Source: Streptomyces sp. TLI_053
GTDB lineage: Bacteria > Actinomycetota > Actinomycetes > Streptomycetales > Streptomycetaceae
Length of the DNA stretch: 64,000 nt
Direction of reading: 5' to 3'
Assembly (NCBI RefSeq): GCF_900105395.1
Contig: NZ_LT629775.1
Span: forward strand, 7,777,501 to 7,841,500
Shown: positions 16,691-25,615 of the stretch, in pieces
How the letters are laid out: each line of letters begins with the position of its first letter
Position numbering within the stretch: position 1 is the stretch's first letter
Program-made: the position numbers and the translations under genes
The notes under the pieces: generated by a model
The model's database searches: none
Seen by the model: only the letters and a program-made list of their open reading frames with translations
What the model was told of the DNA's origin: nothing

Positions 16691-17755
16691 ATGGTCGTCG
16701 ATGTGGTGATAGCGGTGGTCGTCGTCGTGCTGATGCTGACGGCCGTGGTGGCGGGGCTGAGCGTCCGCGTGGTGCAGCAGTTCCAGCAGGGTGTGGTCTT
16801 CCGGTTCGGCCGGGTGCTCGACGAGGTGCGCGGGCCGGGGCTGGTCACGCTGATACCCGTCGCGGACAGGCTGCGCCGGGTGAACGTGCAGATCGTGACG
16901 CTGCCGATCCCGGCACAGGAGGGCATCACCCGTGACAACGTGACCGTCCGGGTGGACGCGGTCGTGTACTTCCGGGTGGAGGACCCGGTGAAGGCGATCA
17001 TCAATGTGCAGGACTACAACTTCGCCATCTCCCAGGTCGCGCAGACCTCGTTGCGGTCGATCATCGGCAAGAGCGAGCTGGACGACCTGCTGGCCAACCG
17101 CGAACCGATCAACCAGGGGCTGGAGCTGATGATCGACAGCCCGGCCCTCGGCTGGGGCATCGAGATCGACCGGGTGGAGATCAAGGACGTCGCCCTGCCG
17201 GAGTCGATGAAGCGCTCGATGTCGCGGCAGGCGGAGGCCGAGCGGGAGCGGCGGGCGCGGATCATCACGGCCGACGGCGAGTACCAGGCGTCGGCGCGGC
17301 TGTCGGAGGCGGCGGCGGTGATGAGCGCGACCCCGGCGGCGCTCCAGCTGCGGCTGCTGCAGACGGTGGTGGAGGTCGCGGCGGAGAAGAACTCGACGCT
17401 GGTGCTGCCGTTCCCGGTGGAGCTGTTGCGGTTCCTGGACAGCGCGGCGGAGACCCATCGGCGGGCCGCGGGCACGGCCGCCGGCGCCGGACCGGGGGAG
17501 TCGGGGCCGGGGGAGCCGAGGGCGGGGAAGTCGGCCGAGGTCCCGGGTGCGGAGGACGGGACACCTTCGGTGCGCGCTGCCGAGGTGCACGAGCTCCCGC
17601 CGTTGGAAGAGGTGTTGGAGAGCTCGCCGCTCGACGTGCCGGGCGAGGTTCCGGCCGACGACCCGGCCGGGTCGTCGGAGGGCCCCGAGGGTGGGCGGGG
17701 AGCCGCCGCGCAGGCCCGGTGGCGGGGCCCCGGCGGCCGGACCACGATGGAGTGA
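16691..17755 (+). CDS. Slipin (SPFH/band 7 membrane protein)
   Basis: A 354-residue stomatin-like protein. One N-terminal membrane segment (residues 3-25) precedes a band-7 domain (about 28-250) with typical strings QGVVFRFGRVLDEVRGPGL, PVADRLRRVNVQIVTLPIP and DNVTVRVDAVVYFRVEDP, then a coiled helical region (SMSRQAEAERERRARIITAD). The last 110 residues are an acidic, Pro/Gly/Glu-rich disordered tail not usual in slipins. Slipins form membrane microdomain oligomers. The NfeD partner commonly encoded beside slipins is absent; a CBS protein follows 31 bases after the stop. ATG 16691 has GAGGAGG five bases upstream. Confidence 0.93.
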   Translation: MVVDVVIAVVVVVLMLTAVVAGLSVRVVQQFQQGVVFRFGRVLDEVRGPGLVTLIPVADRLRRVNVQIVTLPIPAQEGITRDNVTVRVDAVVYFRVEDPVKAIINVQDYNFAISQVAQTSLRSIIGKSELDDLLANREPINQGLELMIDSPALGWGIEIDRVEIKDVALPESMKRSMSRQAEAERERRARIITADGEYQASARLSEAAAVMSATPAALQLRLLQTVVEVAAEKNSTLVLPFPVELLRFLDSAAETHRRAAGTAAGAGPGESGPGEPRAGKSAEVPGAEDGTPSVRAAEVHELPPLEEVLESSPLDVPGEVPADDPAGSSEGPEGGRGAAAQARWRGPGGRTTME

Positions 17756-17786
17756 CGGGAGTGGCAGGCAGGTCAGGAGGCCGATC

Positions 17787-18254
17787 ATGACCAGTGCGGG
17801 CGACATCATGCATCAGGGGGCCGAGTGCGTGCGCGAGCACGAGACGCTCGCCACCGCGGCCCGGCTCATGAAGGAACGCGACGTCGGGGCGCTGCCGATC
17901 TGCGGTGAGCGGCAGAAGCTCCTGGGGATCCTCACCGACCGGGACATCGTGCTGAAGTGCGTCGCGGAGGGCCTCGACCCGGAGCAGGTCACGGCGGGCG
18001 AGGTGGCCCAGGGGCGGCCGATGACGGTGGAGGCGGACGAGGACGTCGAACAGGTGCTGCGGGTGATGGAGCAGTACCGGGTGCGGCGACTGCCGGTGAT
18101 CAACCACCCGGAGCACGAGCTGGTCGGAATGATCAGCGAGGCGGACATCGCGCGCGGCATGCCGCAGACGCGGCTGGCGGAGTTCGTGACGGCGGTCTGC
18201 GCCGAGGACCCGCCCCGCTCGAAGGAGGTACTGGACACGCCGCAGGGCGTGTGA
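17787..18254 (+). CDS. Two-CBS-domain protein
   Basis: A 155-residue protein of two tandem CBS domains: residues 5-60 (ETLATAARLMKERDVGALPI, LGILTDRDIVL) and 72-130 (EDVEQVLRVMEQYRVRRLPV, LVGMISEADIARG). CBS pairs bind adenine nucleotides or related ligands; stand-alone actinobacterial members include the hypoxic response protein Hrp1. It begins 31 bases after the slipin stop with AGGAGG about eight bases upstream of ATG 17787, so it is probably in one operon with slipin. A strong terminator follows. Confidence 0.92.
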   Translation: MTSAGDIMHQGAECVREHETLATAARLMKERDVGALPICGERQKLLGILTDRDIVLKCVAEGLDPEQVTAGEVAQGRPMTVEADEDVEQVLRVMEQYRVRRLPVINHPEHELVGMISEADIARGMPQTRLAEFVTAVCAEDPPRSKEVLDTPQGV

Positions 18255-18317
18255 CGGGGAAGGGGAAAGCGAGGAGGTGCGGGGCGGGGCAGGTGCACGA
18301 GGGAGCGGCGGGGGTGC

Positions 18318-18350
18318 GGGTCGGCCCGGGGCCACGCCCCGGGCCGACCC
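18318..18350 (+). terminator. Terminator of the slipin-CBS operon
   Basis: A perfect 15-bp stem (GGGTCGGCCCGGGGC with its complement) and a 3-base CAC loop, 63 bases after the CBS stop. The rest of the 376-base gap 18255-18630 shows nothing else I can support. Confidence 0.9.
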
Positions 18351-18630
18351 GGTGGGGTCCACGGTGGCGCGGATCGGCATCGGACGCTCGCTGGGCCGAG
18401 GACATGTCCGGCCGAAGGGGACGAACCTGTCGGCCGGTCAGGGCAGGTCCGGCCTCGGTCGGGAGGGCGCCGCGTGGTGCCGGTACGATCCTCCTCGCCG
18501 TGCACACGGGTGCGAGGGCCAGGGCTGGCGCGGCGCGTCCGCACGATGTCCCTCGCCGCGCCCGGTGCCCACCCGTGACCGCCCGGATCCGGACGGTTTG
18601 TCGTTGCCTCGCCGGCCAGGAAAGCAGTTC

Positions 18631-19737
18631 ATGATCCTCGTTTCCGTCCTTCTGACCGCTGTCGTGCTCGTGGTCGCCGGTGCGGTCAAAGTCGTTCCGC
18701 CGCTGCTCGCCAAGGGGCGGCAGAGCCGCCGGGAGGATGAGCTGCGGGCGACCCTCGTCCCGCGCGAGCAGCTCGTGCTGAAAGGTGAGGAACCGCCCGC
18801 CGAGCTGGCCGCCGCGCTCGACGCGGCCCGGGCCGGTGACTGGCGTCCGGCGGCCGGGTACCTGGCCGAGGTCGGTGGCTACCCCGACGCGTCCTGGCGC
18901 TGGGCGCGGCTGGGGCCCTGGTGCAAGGTGGCGGCCGAGGACGACCGCTGGCTGCGGCAGTGGCGCGAGGAGGACCCGCGCAGTGCGGCGGCCGCTCTGG
19001 TGCAGACCCTTGTACTGGTCGATCGTGCCTGGGAGATCCGCACCAGCAAGTTCGCCTCGGAGGTGAGCGAGGAGCAGTTCCGGGGGTTCCGCCAGGTACT
19101 GCGCGAGGCGGAGCAGGTCGCGCAGCAGGCCGTCGACACGGCGCCGGCCGAGGACCCCAACCCCTGGGTGGCGCAGATCGCCATCGCCATGGGCATGAGC
19201 TGGTCGCGCGAGGACTTCGGTAGTCTCTGGGCCGAGGTGGTGGCCCGTGACCCGCACCACCTGGGGGCGCACGAGGGTGCGCTGCAGTACTGGTGCGCCA
19301 AGTGGCACGGCAGCCACGAGCTGATGCACGCCTTCGTGGACACCGCGCTCGCCGGCGCGCCGGCCGGCAGCCTGCTGCCCGTTCTGCGGATACGGGCGTT
19401 TCTCGAAAAGGTCTCCCGGGACAAGGCCCCGGCCGCCGCCTACCGGACGCCGGAGTTCACTGCGGCCGTGGACGCCCTGCTGGCCGACCTGGCGCAGGCC
19501 GACCCGGCACATCCGCGGCTCCAGCAGGCCCGGGGCTGGGCGGCCTGGGGGCTCGTCATGAATGCCCGGACGGTGGACGCGTTCGAGCTGTTCCGGGTGA
19601 TGGGCCGGGAGGTGGACGGCCCGTGGCGCGACTACGACGATCCGCTGGGGGCCTTCGACCGGATGCGCGAGATCTGCGTGCAGGCGATCGCCCGCGCCTG
19701 GGTCGCGATGGAGCAGGGACAGGGCTCGACGGTGTAG
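18631..19737 (+). CDS. Membrane-anchored helical protein of unknown function
   Basis: A 368-residue protein: an N-terminal hydrophobic anchor (ILVSVLLTAVVLVVAGAVKVVP, residues 2-23), then a long soluble part rich in Trp, Ala and Arg with a regular helix-turn-helix rhythm (for example WRPAAGYLAEVG, ALVQTLVLVDRAWEIR, WVAQIAIAMGMSWSRE, HLGAHEGALQYWCAKWHGS). The spacing suggests TPR-like or alpha-solenoid repeats, but the TPR consensus is not clear. ATG 18631 has CAGGAAAG upstream. It stands alone between the CBS operon and the convergent SulP gene. I do not recognise a family. Confidence 0.8.
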   Translation: MILVSVLLTAVVLVVAGAVKVVPPLLAKGRQSRREDELRATLVPREQLVLKGEEPPAELAAALDAARAGDWRPAAGYLAEVGGYPDASWRWARLGPWCKVAAEDDRWLRQWREEDPRSAAAALVQTLVLVDRAWEIRTSKFASEVSEEQFRGFRQVLREAEQVAQQAVDTAPAEDPNPWVAQIAIAMGMSWSREDFGSLWAEVVARDPHHLGAHEGALQYWCAKWHGSHELMHAFVDTALAGAPAGSLLPVLRIRAFLEKVSRDKAPAAAYRTPEFTAAVDALLADLAQADPAHPRLQQARGWAAWGLVMNARTVDAFELFRVMGREVDGPWRDYDDPLGAFDRMREICVQAIARAWVAMEQGQGSTV

Positions 19738-19839
19738 CCGGGCCCGGGCGGCTCGCTCGGGCCGGCCGCCCGAAGTCCGTGAGCGAGTGGGGCAGCGGTC
19801 ATGCCCGGGCCCCCGGGGCAGAGCCTGCCAGGGGGCGGG

Positions 19840-21372
19840 TCAGTGGCCGGCGACGAGTTCGCCGGTGAGGCGGCCGTGGAGTTCGGCGCTGGGCTCGTTG
19901 AGGCCGGTGATCCGGACGGTCTTGCCGCGCTGGGCGTACTTGGCCGTCACGGTGTCCAGGACCGCGACCGAGGAGGCGTCCCAGACGTGCGCGCCGCTGA
20001 GGTCGACGACCACGTCGTCCGGATCGTTCGCGTAGTCGAACCGCCCGACCAGCTCGTTGCTGGAGGCGAAGAACAGCTCCCCGGTCACGGCGTACACCAC
20101 CTGCGTCCCGTCCGGGTCGGTGACGGCGGTGACGTCCGCGTGCCGGGCCACCCGCCGGGCGAAGACCATCATGGCGGTGACCGAGCCGACGACGACCCCG
20201 ATCGCGAGGTTGTGGGTGGCGACCACGCAGACGACCGTGATCACCATGACCGCGATCTCGCCGAGCGGCATCCGGCGCAGCGTCGCGGGGGCGATCGAGT
20301 GCCAGTCGAAGGTCGCGAAGGACACCATCACCATCACGGCGACCAGTGCCGCCATCGGGATGTCCGACACCACCGGCCCGAGGACGACGCACAGCACCAT
20401 GAGCAGGGCGCCCGACAGGAACGTCGACAGGCGGGTGCGGGCCCCGGACACCTTGACGTTGATCATGGTCTGCCCGATCATCGCGCAGCCGCCCATGCCG
20501 CCGAACAGCCCGGTGACGATGTTGGCGATGCCCTGCCCGATCGACTCCCGGGTCTTGTTCGAGCGGGTGTCGGTGATGTCGTCGACCAGCTTGGCGGTCA
20601 TCAGCGACTCCATCAGGCCCACCAGTGCCATCGCCAGCGCGTAGGGCGCGATCGTGGTCAGCGTCCCGAGCGTGAACGGCACGTCGGGGAGTCCCGGCAC
20701 CGGAAGGGAGGTCGGCAGCGCGCCCTTGTCGCCGACGGTCGGCACCGCGATCCCGGCGCCCAGGGTGATCGCGGTCAGGACGGCGATCGACACCAGCGGC
20801 GCCGGCACCACCGTGCTCACCCGCGGCAGCAGCACCAGCAGCGCCACACCGCCCGCGAACAGCGGGTACACGGCCCACGGCACCCGCCCGAGTTCCGGCA
20901 GCTGCGCGACGAACACCAGGATCGCGAGGGAGTTGACGAAGCCGACCATCACCGCGCGCGGCACGAACCGCAGCAGCTTCGCCACCCCCAGCGCGCCCAG
21001 CGCGATCTGGAACACGCCGGCCAGGACGACGGCGGCCACCAGGTACCCGAACCCGTGCTCGCGGTTGAGCGGCCCGATCACCAGCGCCACCGCGCCGGTG
21101 GCGGCCGAGATCATTGCCCGGCGTCCGCCGACGACGGAGATGGTCACCGCCATCGTGAAGGAGGCGAACAGGCCGATCTTCGGGTCCACTCCGGCGATGA
21201 TCGAGAAGGAGATCGCCTCCGGTATCAGCGCCAGCGCCACCACCAGGCCGGCCAGTACCTCGGTGCGCCAGACCTTCGGGTCCGAGCACCACGCGGGCAG
21301 CAGACCGCCGGGCCCTGCGGAGCGGACCACCCGGGACGTGCGGGGCGTGCGGGACGAGGGGGGAACGGACAC
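19840..21372 (-). CDS. SulP-family anion transporter with STAS domain
   Basis: A 510-residue SLC26/SulP transporter. A membrane domain of about 12-14 segments starts at VLAGLVVALALIPEAISFSI (family signature with conserved Pro and Glu) and continues to ARRVARHADV; a C-terminal STAS domain (about 420-505) contains DDVVVDLSGAHVWDASSVAVLD, the strand and loop with the usual conserved Asp. Substrates in the family are sulfate, bicarbonate, C4-dicarboxylates or other anions; no clue here. The start is uncertain: the GTG at 21370-21372 has only a weak AGGTCC upstream. Confidence 0.92.
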   Translation of the reverse strand: MSVPPSSRTPRTSRVVRSAGPGGLLPAWCSDPKVWRTEVLAGLVVALALIPEAISFSIIAGVDPKIGLFASFTMAVTISVVGGRRAMISAATGAVALVIGPLNREHGFGYLVAAVVLAGVFQIALGALGVAKLLRFVPRAVMVGFVNSLAILVFVAQLPELGRVPWAVYPLFAGGVALLVLLPRVSTVVPAPLVSIAVLTAITLGAGIAVPTVGDKGALPTSLPVPGLPDVPFTLGTLTTIAPYALAMALVGLMESLMTAKLVDDITDTRSNKTRESIGQGIANIVTGLFGGMGGCAMIGQTMINVKVSGARTRLSTFLSGALLMVLCVVLGPVVSDIPMAALVAVMVMVSFATFDWHSIAPATLRRMPLGEIAVMVITVVCVVATHNLAIGVVVGSVTAMMVFARRVARHADVTAVTDPDGTQVVYAVTGELFFASSNELVGRFDYANDPDDVVVDLSGAHVWDASSVAVLDTVTAKYAQRGKTVRITGLNEPSAELHGRLTGELVAGH

Positions 21373-21717
21373 GCGGAGGACCTGTCGTACTCGGGCGCGG
21401 CCGGGGGCACACCGGGCGCGCTGGGTGGAGGCGGGCGCGGGTGCGGAGGGCACCCCGCCGAGGCCCGGCGAGGAGGCCGGGGCCGGAAGCACGGAGGGGC
21501 GCGGTCGTGGCCCGCGCGCCGAGCGCGGGCAGGTCTCACGCCCGGGGGCGGGGCGTCACGGCGGGCAGGCGGCGGTGCCGGGCGTTCTGGCCTCGTGCAC
21601 GCTCGTCTCCTGCGGAAGAGGGGGACCCTGGCCGGGGGCGGCGACGGCCCCGGCCCACCGGACCGTCGGGCAGCGGCAGGAGCCCGACAGTGGGCCACTC
21701 TACCCGGCGCGGTTCCC

Positions 21718-21765
21718 GGCATTGCTTCCGGCATTGCTTCCGGCACTGCTTCCGGTACTGCTCCC
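21718..21765. repeat. 12-bp tandem repeat, four copies
   Basis: Two identical GGCATTGCTTCC units and two diverged units (GGCACTGCTTCC, GGTACTGCTCCC) run head to tail. The last unit forms the left arm of the following hairpin. Non-coding. Confidence 0.9.
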
Positions 21766-21791
21766 GGGCCGGTCACCGGGCCGGGAGCAGT
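21757..21791 (-). terminator. Hairpin after the thioesterase gene
   Basis: ACTGCTCCCGG (21757-21767) pairs with CCGGGAGCAGT (21781-21791), 11 bp, 32 bases past the thioesterase stop on the minus strand. Confidence 0.7.
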
Positions 21792-21822
21792 GCCGGGACC
21801 GGTCGCGGGACCGGGCGGGGGC

Positions 21823-22233
21823 TCAGGCCAGGGCGTAGACCGTGGTGGCGTGGGCGGCCGGCTCCTCCTCGCCCTCGGCGGTGAGGGTGATGTCCAGGAA
21901 GGCGATCCGCCGGCCCAGCTTGGTGACCCGGGCGTGCACCAGGACGTCCTGTCCGACGACCGCGCGCTGGAAGCTGGTGGACTGCTGGACGGTGGTCATC
22001 GGGCCGAAGCCGCCCCGGGCGGCGGACACCGCGATCACGCTGGCGGTGTCCGCCGCCGCCATCAGCGCCTGGCCGGACAGGCCGCCGCCCTCCCGGGCGA
22101 GCTGGTCGGACCACGGCAGCCGGAGCACGGCGTGACGCTCCCCGGTCGCGGTCACCGACAGGCCGAGCGCCTGCACCCAGGGAGCGAAGTTGTCGGCCAG
22201 GATCTTGTCCGCCTCGGCGGTGGTGAGGGTCAT
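21823..22233 (-). CDS. PaaI-family thioesterase (hotdog fold)
   Basis: A 136-residue hotdog-fold protein. LREGGGLSGQALMAAADTASVIAV has the conserved Gly-Gly and the Asp of the PaaI active-site helix, and MTTVQQSTSFQRAVVGQDVLVHARVTKLGRR the characteristic long strand pair. Such enzymes hydrolyse acyl-CoA thioesters as dimers or tetramers. It is a single gene between repeat-rich gaps. The ATG at 22231-22233 is the natural start. Substrate unknown. Confidence 0.9.
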   Translation of the reverse strand: MTLTTAEADKILADNFAPWVQALGLSVTATGERHAVLRLPWSDQLAREGGGLSGQALMAAADTASVIAVSAARGGFGPMTTVQQSTSFQRAVVGQDVLVHARVTKLGRRIAFLDITLTAEGEEEPAAHATTVYALA

Positions 22234-22284
22234 GCCGTCATTGTGGTGGCCACCGCGGGCGGTGTCAGGGGTGTCGGGGAGTCG

Positions 22285-22375
22285 GGGCGGCGGAGGACGG
22301 CGCGCCCGGGCGGCGGCGGACGACGCACCCGGGCGGCGGAGGACGGCGCACCCGGGCGGCGGAGGACGGCGCGCC
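22285..22375. repeat. 23-bp tandem repeat, four copies
   Basis: Units start GGGCGGCGGAGGACG at 22285, 22308, 22331 and 22354, with one or a few substitutions in the second unit. The array fills the gap between the thioesterase start and the stop of the FAD/Fe-S gene, which it stops two bases short of. Confidence 0.9.
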
Positions 22376-22377
22376 GG

Positions 22378-25341
22378 CTACCCCGCCGAGGGCCCGTCCG
22401 GCCGCTCCCGCAAGGCCCGGGCCATCAGCTCCGCCAGGTGCAGGGCCCGTCGGCCGTCGGCCAGTTGGGCGATCTGGGTGCGGCAGCTGAAGCCGTCCGC
22501 GAGGACCACGGTGTCCGGTCCGGCGGCCCGGACCTCCGGCAGCAGCACCCGCTCGGCGATCGCCGCCGAGATCTCGTAGTGCCCGCGCTCGAAGCCGAAG
22601 TTGCCCGCGAGCCCGCAGCACCCGGAGTCCAGGACCCGGTTCTCGACGCCCATCCGCCGCTCGATCCGGCGGTCCGCCGTACTGCCGAGCACCGCGTGCT
22701 GGTGGCAGTGGGTCTGGGTGACGGCGTCCACCCGCAGCCGCGGCAGCGGCGCGTCCGGCGCGTACTCGTCGACGAACTCGGCGAAGGTGCGGGTGCGTTC
22801 GGCCAGCGGGCGGCCCTCGGCGCCGAGCAGGCGCGGCACCTCCTCGCGCAGGGTGGCGGTGCAGCTCGGGTCCATCCCGACGACGGGTGTGCCGGCGGGC
22901 AGGCCGGTGGCGGCGAGCGAGGCCAGGCTTCGACGCATCGTCCGCCGGGCGCCCGGGAGTTGGCCGGTGGAGTACCAGGTCAGACCGCAGCAGACCGGGC
23001 CGGACGGGAGCCGGACGTCGAAGCCCAGGTGTTCCAGGACCTCGACGGCCGCGCGCAGGACCTCCGGCTGGAGGTGGTCCGAGAAGGTGTCCGGCCAGAG
23101 CAGGACGGGCCGGGCGCCCGCCGGGGCCGGGTGCCCGGCGCGGTGCCGCCGGAACCAGCGGGTGAAGGTCTCCGGCGGCAGGACCGGCAGTGCCCGGCGT
23201 CCGTCGATGCCGCCGAGCCGCTTGAGCAGCGGGGCGGCCGGTGAGCGGGTGATCGCGTTCACCAGGCCGGGTGCGAGCGCGGCGCCGCGCAGCCACAGCG
23301 GCAGCCGGCCCATCGCGTAGTGCGCGGCGGGCCTCGGCCGGTGCCGGTAGTGCTGGTACAGGAACTCGCTCCGGTAGGTGGCCATGTCGACCTGGACCGG
23401 GCAGTCGCTCGCGCAGCCCTTGCAGCCCAGGCAGAGGTCCAGTGCCTCACGGACCTCGGCGGACCGCCAGCCGTCCGTGATCGCGGCCCCGGCACCGGGG
23501 CGTTCCCCGGCGCCGCGCAGCATCTCGGCGAGCAGCCGGGCCCGCCCGCGGGTCGAGTGCCGCTCCTCACCGGTGGCCATGTAGCTCGGGCACATCACGC
23601 CCGTGGTCGGGTCGACGCACTTGCCGACCCCCACGCAGCGGCGGACCGCCTTGGCGAGGCTGCCGTCGTCCCGCTCGTACGGCAGGGCGAGCGGCAGCTC
23701 GCGCACCGGCCGCCCGCCGAAGCGGAGGTCGGCGTCCAGCGGACGCGGGTCGACCGCGGTGCCGGGGTTGAGCAGGTTCTCCGGGTCCCAGATGTGCTTG
23801 AACTCGCGGAACAGGTCGATGACTTCGGGCGGGTACATGCGCGGCAGCAGCTCGCCGCGGGCCTGCCCGTCCCCGTGCTCGCCGGAGAGCGAACCGCCGT
23901 GCGCGACCACCAGATCGGCCGCCTGCTCCATGAACTCCCGGAACACCGGCAGCCCTTGCGGCCGCGTGAGCGGGAAGTCGATCCGCAGATGGACGCAGCC
24001 CTCGCCGAAGTGCCCGTACGGCACGCCGCGCAGGCCGTGCCGGCGCAGCAGGGCGCGCAGTCCGCGCAGGTAGTCGCCGAGCCGCTCCGGCGGGACGGCC
24101 GAGTCCTCCCAGCCGGGCCAGGCCTCGCCGCCGTCGGGCAGCCGGGTGACGATCCCGGCGCCGGCCTCGCGCACGGCCCAGAGCTGGCGCTGTTCGGCCG
24201 GGTCGGTGACCACGGTGGCGGTCGCGGTGCGTTCGCGGCGGACGGTCCCGGCGAGGCGGCGGGCGGCGTCGAGGGCCTCGGCGGCGGTGGCGCCGCCGGT
24301 TTCCAGGAAGAGCCAGCAGGCGCCGTCGGGCAGCCGGTCGAGCGCGGGCGGGCGCGGTCCGGCGGCGAGCAGGGCGGCGATCAGGTCGGCGGCCATGCCC
24401 TCGACGGTGAGCGGGCCGTCCGGGAGCAGCGCGGGAACGGCGTCGGCGGCGGCCGTCTCGTCCGGGTAGCCGGCCACCACCAGGGCGCGGGCGCGCGGTT
24501 CCTCGACCAGCCGGACGGTGGCGCCGAGCAGCAGCGCGCAGGTCCCCTCGGTGCCGGTGAGGGCGCGGGCCAGGTGGTGGCCGTGTTCGGGCAGCAGGGC
24601 GTCCAGCGGGTAGCCGGAGACCCGGCGCGGGAGTGCGGGCAGGCCGCGGCGGAGGGTGGCGAGGTTCCGGTCGGTGAACTCCTGGAGCCGTCGGTGCAGA
24701 TCGCCCTCGGGGCCGGGCCGGGCGGCGAGGGCGGTGCGTTCGGCGGGGATCAGCGGGCCGCCGACGGTCAGTTCGGTGCCGTCGGCGAGCAGCAGGTCCA
24801 GCGATTCGACGTTGTCCGCGGTGCGGCCCCAGGCGACGGAGTGGGCGCCGCAGGAGTCGTTGCCGATCATGCCGCCGAGCGTGCAGCGGCTGTGGGTGGA
24901 CGGGTCCGGCCCGAACCGCAGGCCGTAGGGGCGGGCGGCGCGCTGGAGGTCGTCGAGGACGGTGCCGGGCCGGACGCGGGCGGTGCGGCGCTCCGGGTCG
25001 ATGCCGAGGACGCCGCCCAGGTGGCGGCGGAAGTCCAGCACCACCGCGCCGGGGCCGATCGCCTGCCCGCCGATACTGGTCCCGGCGCCGCGCGCCACCA
25101 CGGGCACCCGGTACTGACGGCACAGGGCGAGGGCGGTGCGCACGTCCTCGGTGTCGGCGGGCTTGACCACGCCGAGCGGCAGCTGCCGGTAGTTGGAGGC
25201 GTCGTGGCTGTAGACGGTCCGTTCGGCGGCGTCGAACCGGACCTCGCCGCGCAGTGCGGCGGCCAGCTCGCGCGCGAGTTCGGGCGCGAGCTCGGGCGCG
25301 GGGCCGGGCGCGAGGCCGGAGGTGGGGTCGGGGCGGCTCAC
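22378..25341 (-). CDS. FAD-linked and Fe-S-binding oxidoreductase (D-lactate/2-hydroxyacid dehydrogenase type)
   Basis: A 987-residue fusion. The N-terminal half is a PCMH-type FAD-binding domain (VVARGAGTSIGGQAIGPGAV; GMIGNDSCGAHSVAWG) with a FAD-oxidase C-terminal cap. The rest is a GlpC-like iron-sulfur unit: CLGCKGCASDCPVQVD binds a 4Fe-4S cluster (a second set near CVGVGKCVDPTTGVMCPSY), followed by two CCG domains (CCGLTWYSTGQ; DSGCCGLAGNFGFE). Such proteins oxidise D-2-hydroxyacids and feed electrons to the quinone pool. The GTG at 25339-25341 is chosen for GGGAGGA six bases upstream; another start lies 12 codons further up. Confidence 0.93.
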   Translation of the reverse strand: MSRPDPTSGLAPGPAPELAPELARELAAALRGEVRFDAAERTVYSHDASNYRQLPLGVVKPADTEDVRTALALCRQYRVPVVARGAGTSIGGQAIGPGAVVLDFRRHLGGVLGIDPERRTARVRPGTVLDDLQRAARPYGLRFGPDPSTHSRCTLGGMIGNDSCGAHSVAWGRTADNVESLDLLLADGTELTVGGPLIPAERTALAARPGPEGDLHRRLQEFTDRNLATLRRGLPALPRRVSGYPLDALLPEHGHHLARALTGTEGTCALLLGATVRLVEEPRARALVVAGYPDETAAADAVPALLPDGPLTVEGMAADLIAALLAAGPRPPALDRLPDGACWLFLETGGATAAEALDAARRLAGTVRRERTATATVVTDPAEQRQLWAVREAGAGIVTRLPDGGEAWPGWEDSAVPPERLGDYLRGLRALLRRHGLRGVPYGHFGEGCVHLRIDFPLTRPQGLPVFREFMEQAADLVVAHGGSLSGEHGDGQARGELLPRMYPPEVIDLFREFKHIWDPENLLNPGTAVDPRPLDADLRFGGRPVRELPLALPYERDDGSLAKAVRRCVGVGKCVDPTTGVMCPSYMATGEERHSTRGRARLLAEMLRGAGERPGAGAAITDGWRSAEVREALDLCLGCKGCASDCPVQVDMATYRSEFLYQHYRHRPRPAAHYAMGRLPLWLRGAALAPGLVNAITRSPAAPLLKRLGGIDGRRALPVLPPETFTRWFRRHRAGHPAPAGARPVLLWPDTFSDHLQPEVLRAAVEVLEHLGFDVRLPSGPVCCGLTWYSTGQLPGARRTMRRSLASLAATGLPAGTPVVGMDPSCTATLREEVPRLLGAEGRPLAERTRTFAEFVDEYAPDAPLPRLRVDAVTQTHCHQHAVLGSTADRRIERRMGVENRVLDSGCCGLAGNFGFERGHYEISAAIAERVLLPEVRAAGPDTVVLADGFSCRTQIAQLADGRRALHLAELMARALRERPDGPSAG

Positions 25342-25425
25342 GGGCGGTCCTCCCGGGCGGTGGCGAACGGTCCTCACCGATCATCGCAGCCCGCCCGGGG
25401 CGACGGGGACGGAGCCGGGGCGCAC

Positions 25426-25464
25426 GGAGCCGGGACGTGGAGCCGGGACGTGGAGCCGGGACGT
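25426..25464. repeat. 13-bp tandem repeat, three copies
   Basis: GGAGCCGGGACGT is repeated three times without a gap, followed by a diverged fourth. It lies in the 274-base gap between divergent genes. Confidence 0.9.
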
Positions 25465-25615
25465 GGAGTCGAGGCACACGGGGGCGGGGCACGGAGCCGG
25501 AACGCGGAGGCGGGCGGTGCGGGCCAGGACAAAGGCCCGCAGGTCGGACCGGCGGGACGGGCACGGAGGAAAAGCGCTGGCGGCGCTCCCGGGGAGTGTG
25601 GGACGGTCGGTCCCC

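Larger units (their letters stand above)
21373..21822. other. 450-base non-coding gap upstream of SulP
   Basis: Between the SulP start and the stop of the upstream thioesterase gene I see no supported gene. It contains a 12-bp tandem repeat and a hairpin (listed separately) near the thioesterase end. The 300 bases nearest SulP are GC-rich without a recognisable promoter. Confidence 0.6.

Noticed and set aside
19745..19772. Terminator between the orphan helical protein and SulP
   Set aside because: Only an 8-bp CGGGCGGC/GCCGCCCG stem; too weak to list against the stronger hairpins.
19801..23244. Very long Gly/Arg-rich open frame on the plus strand across SulP and neighbours
   Set aside because: It is the GC-frame shadow of genes on the other strand; no start with a ribosome site and no family-like sequence.
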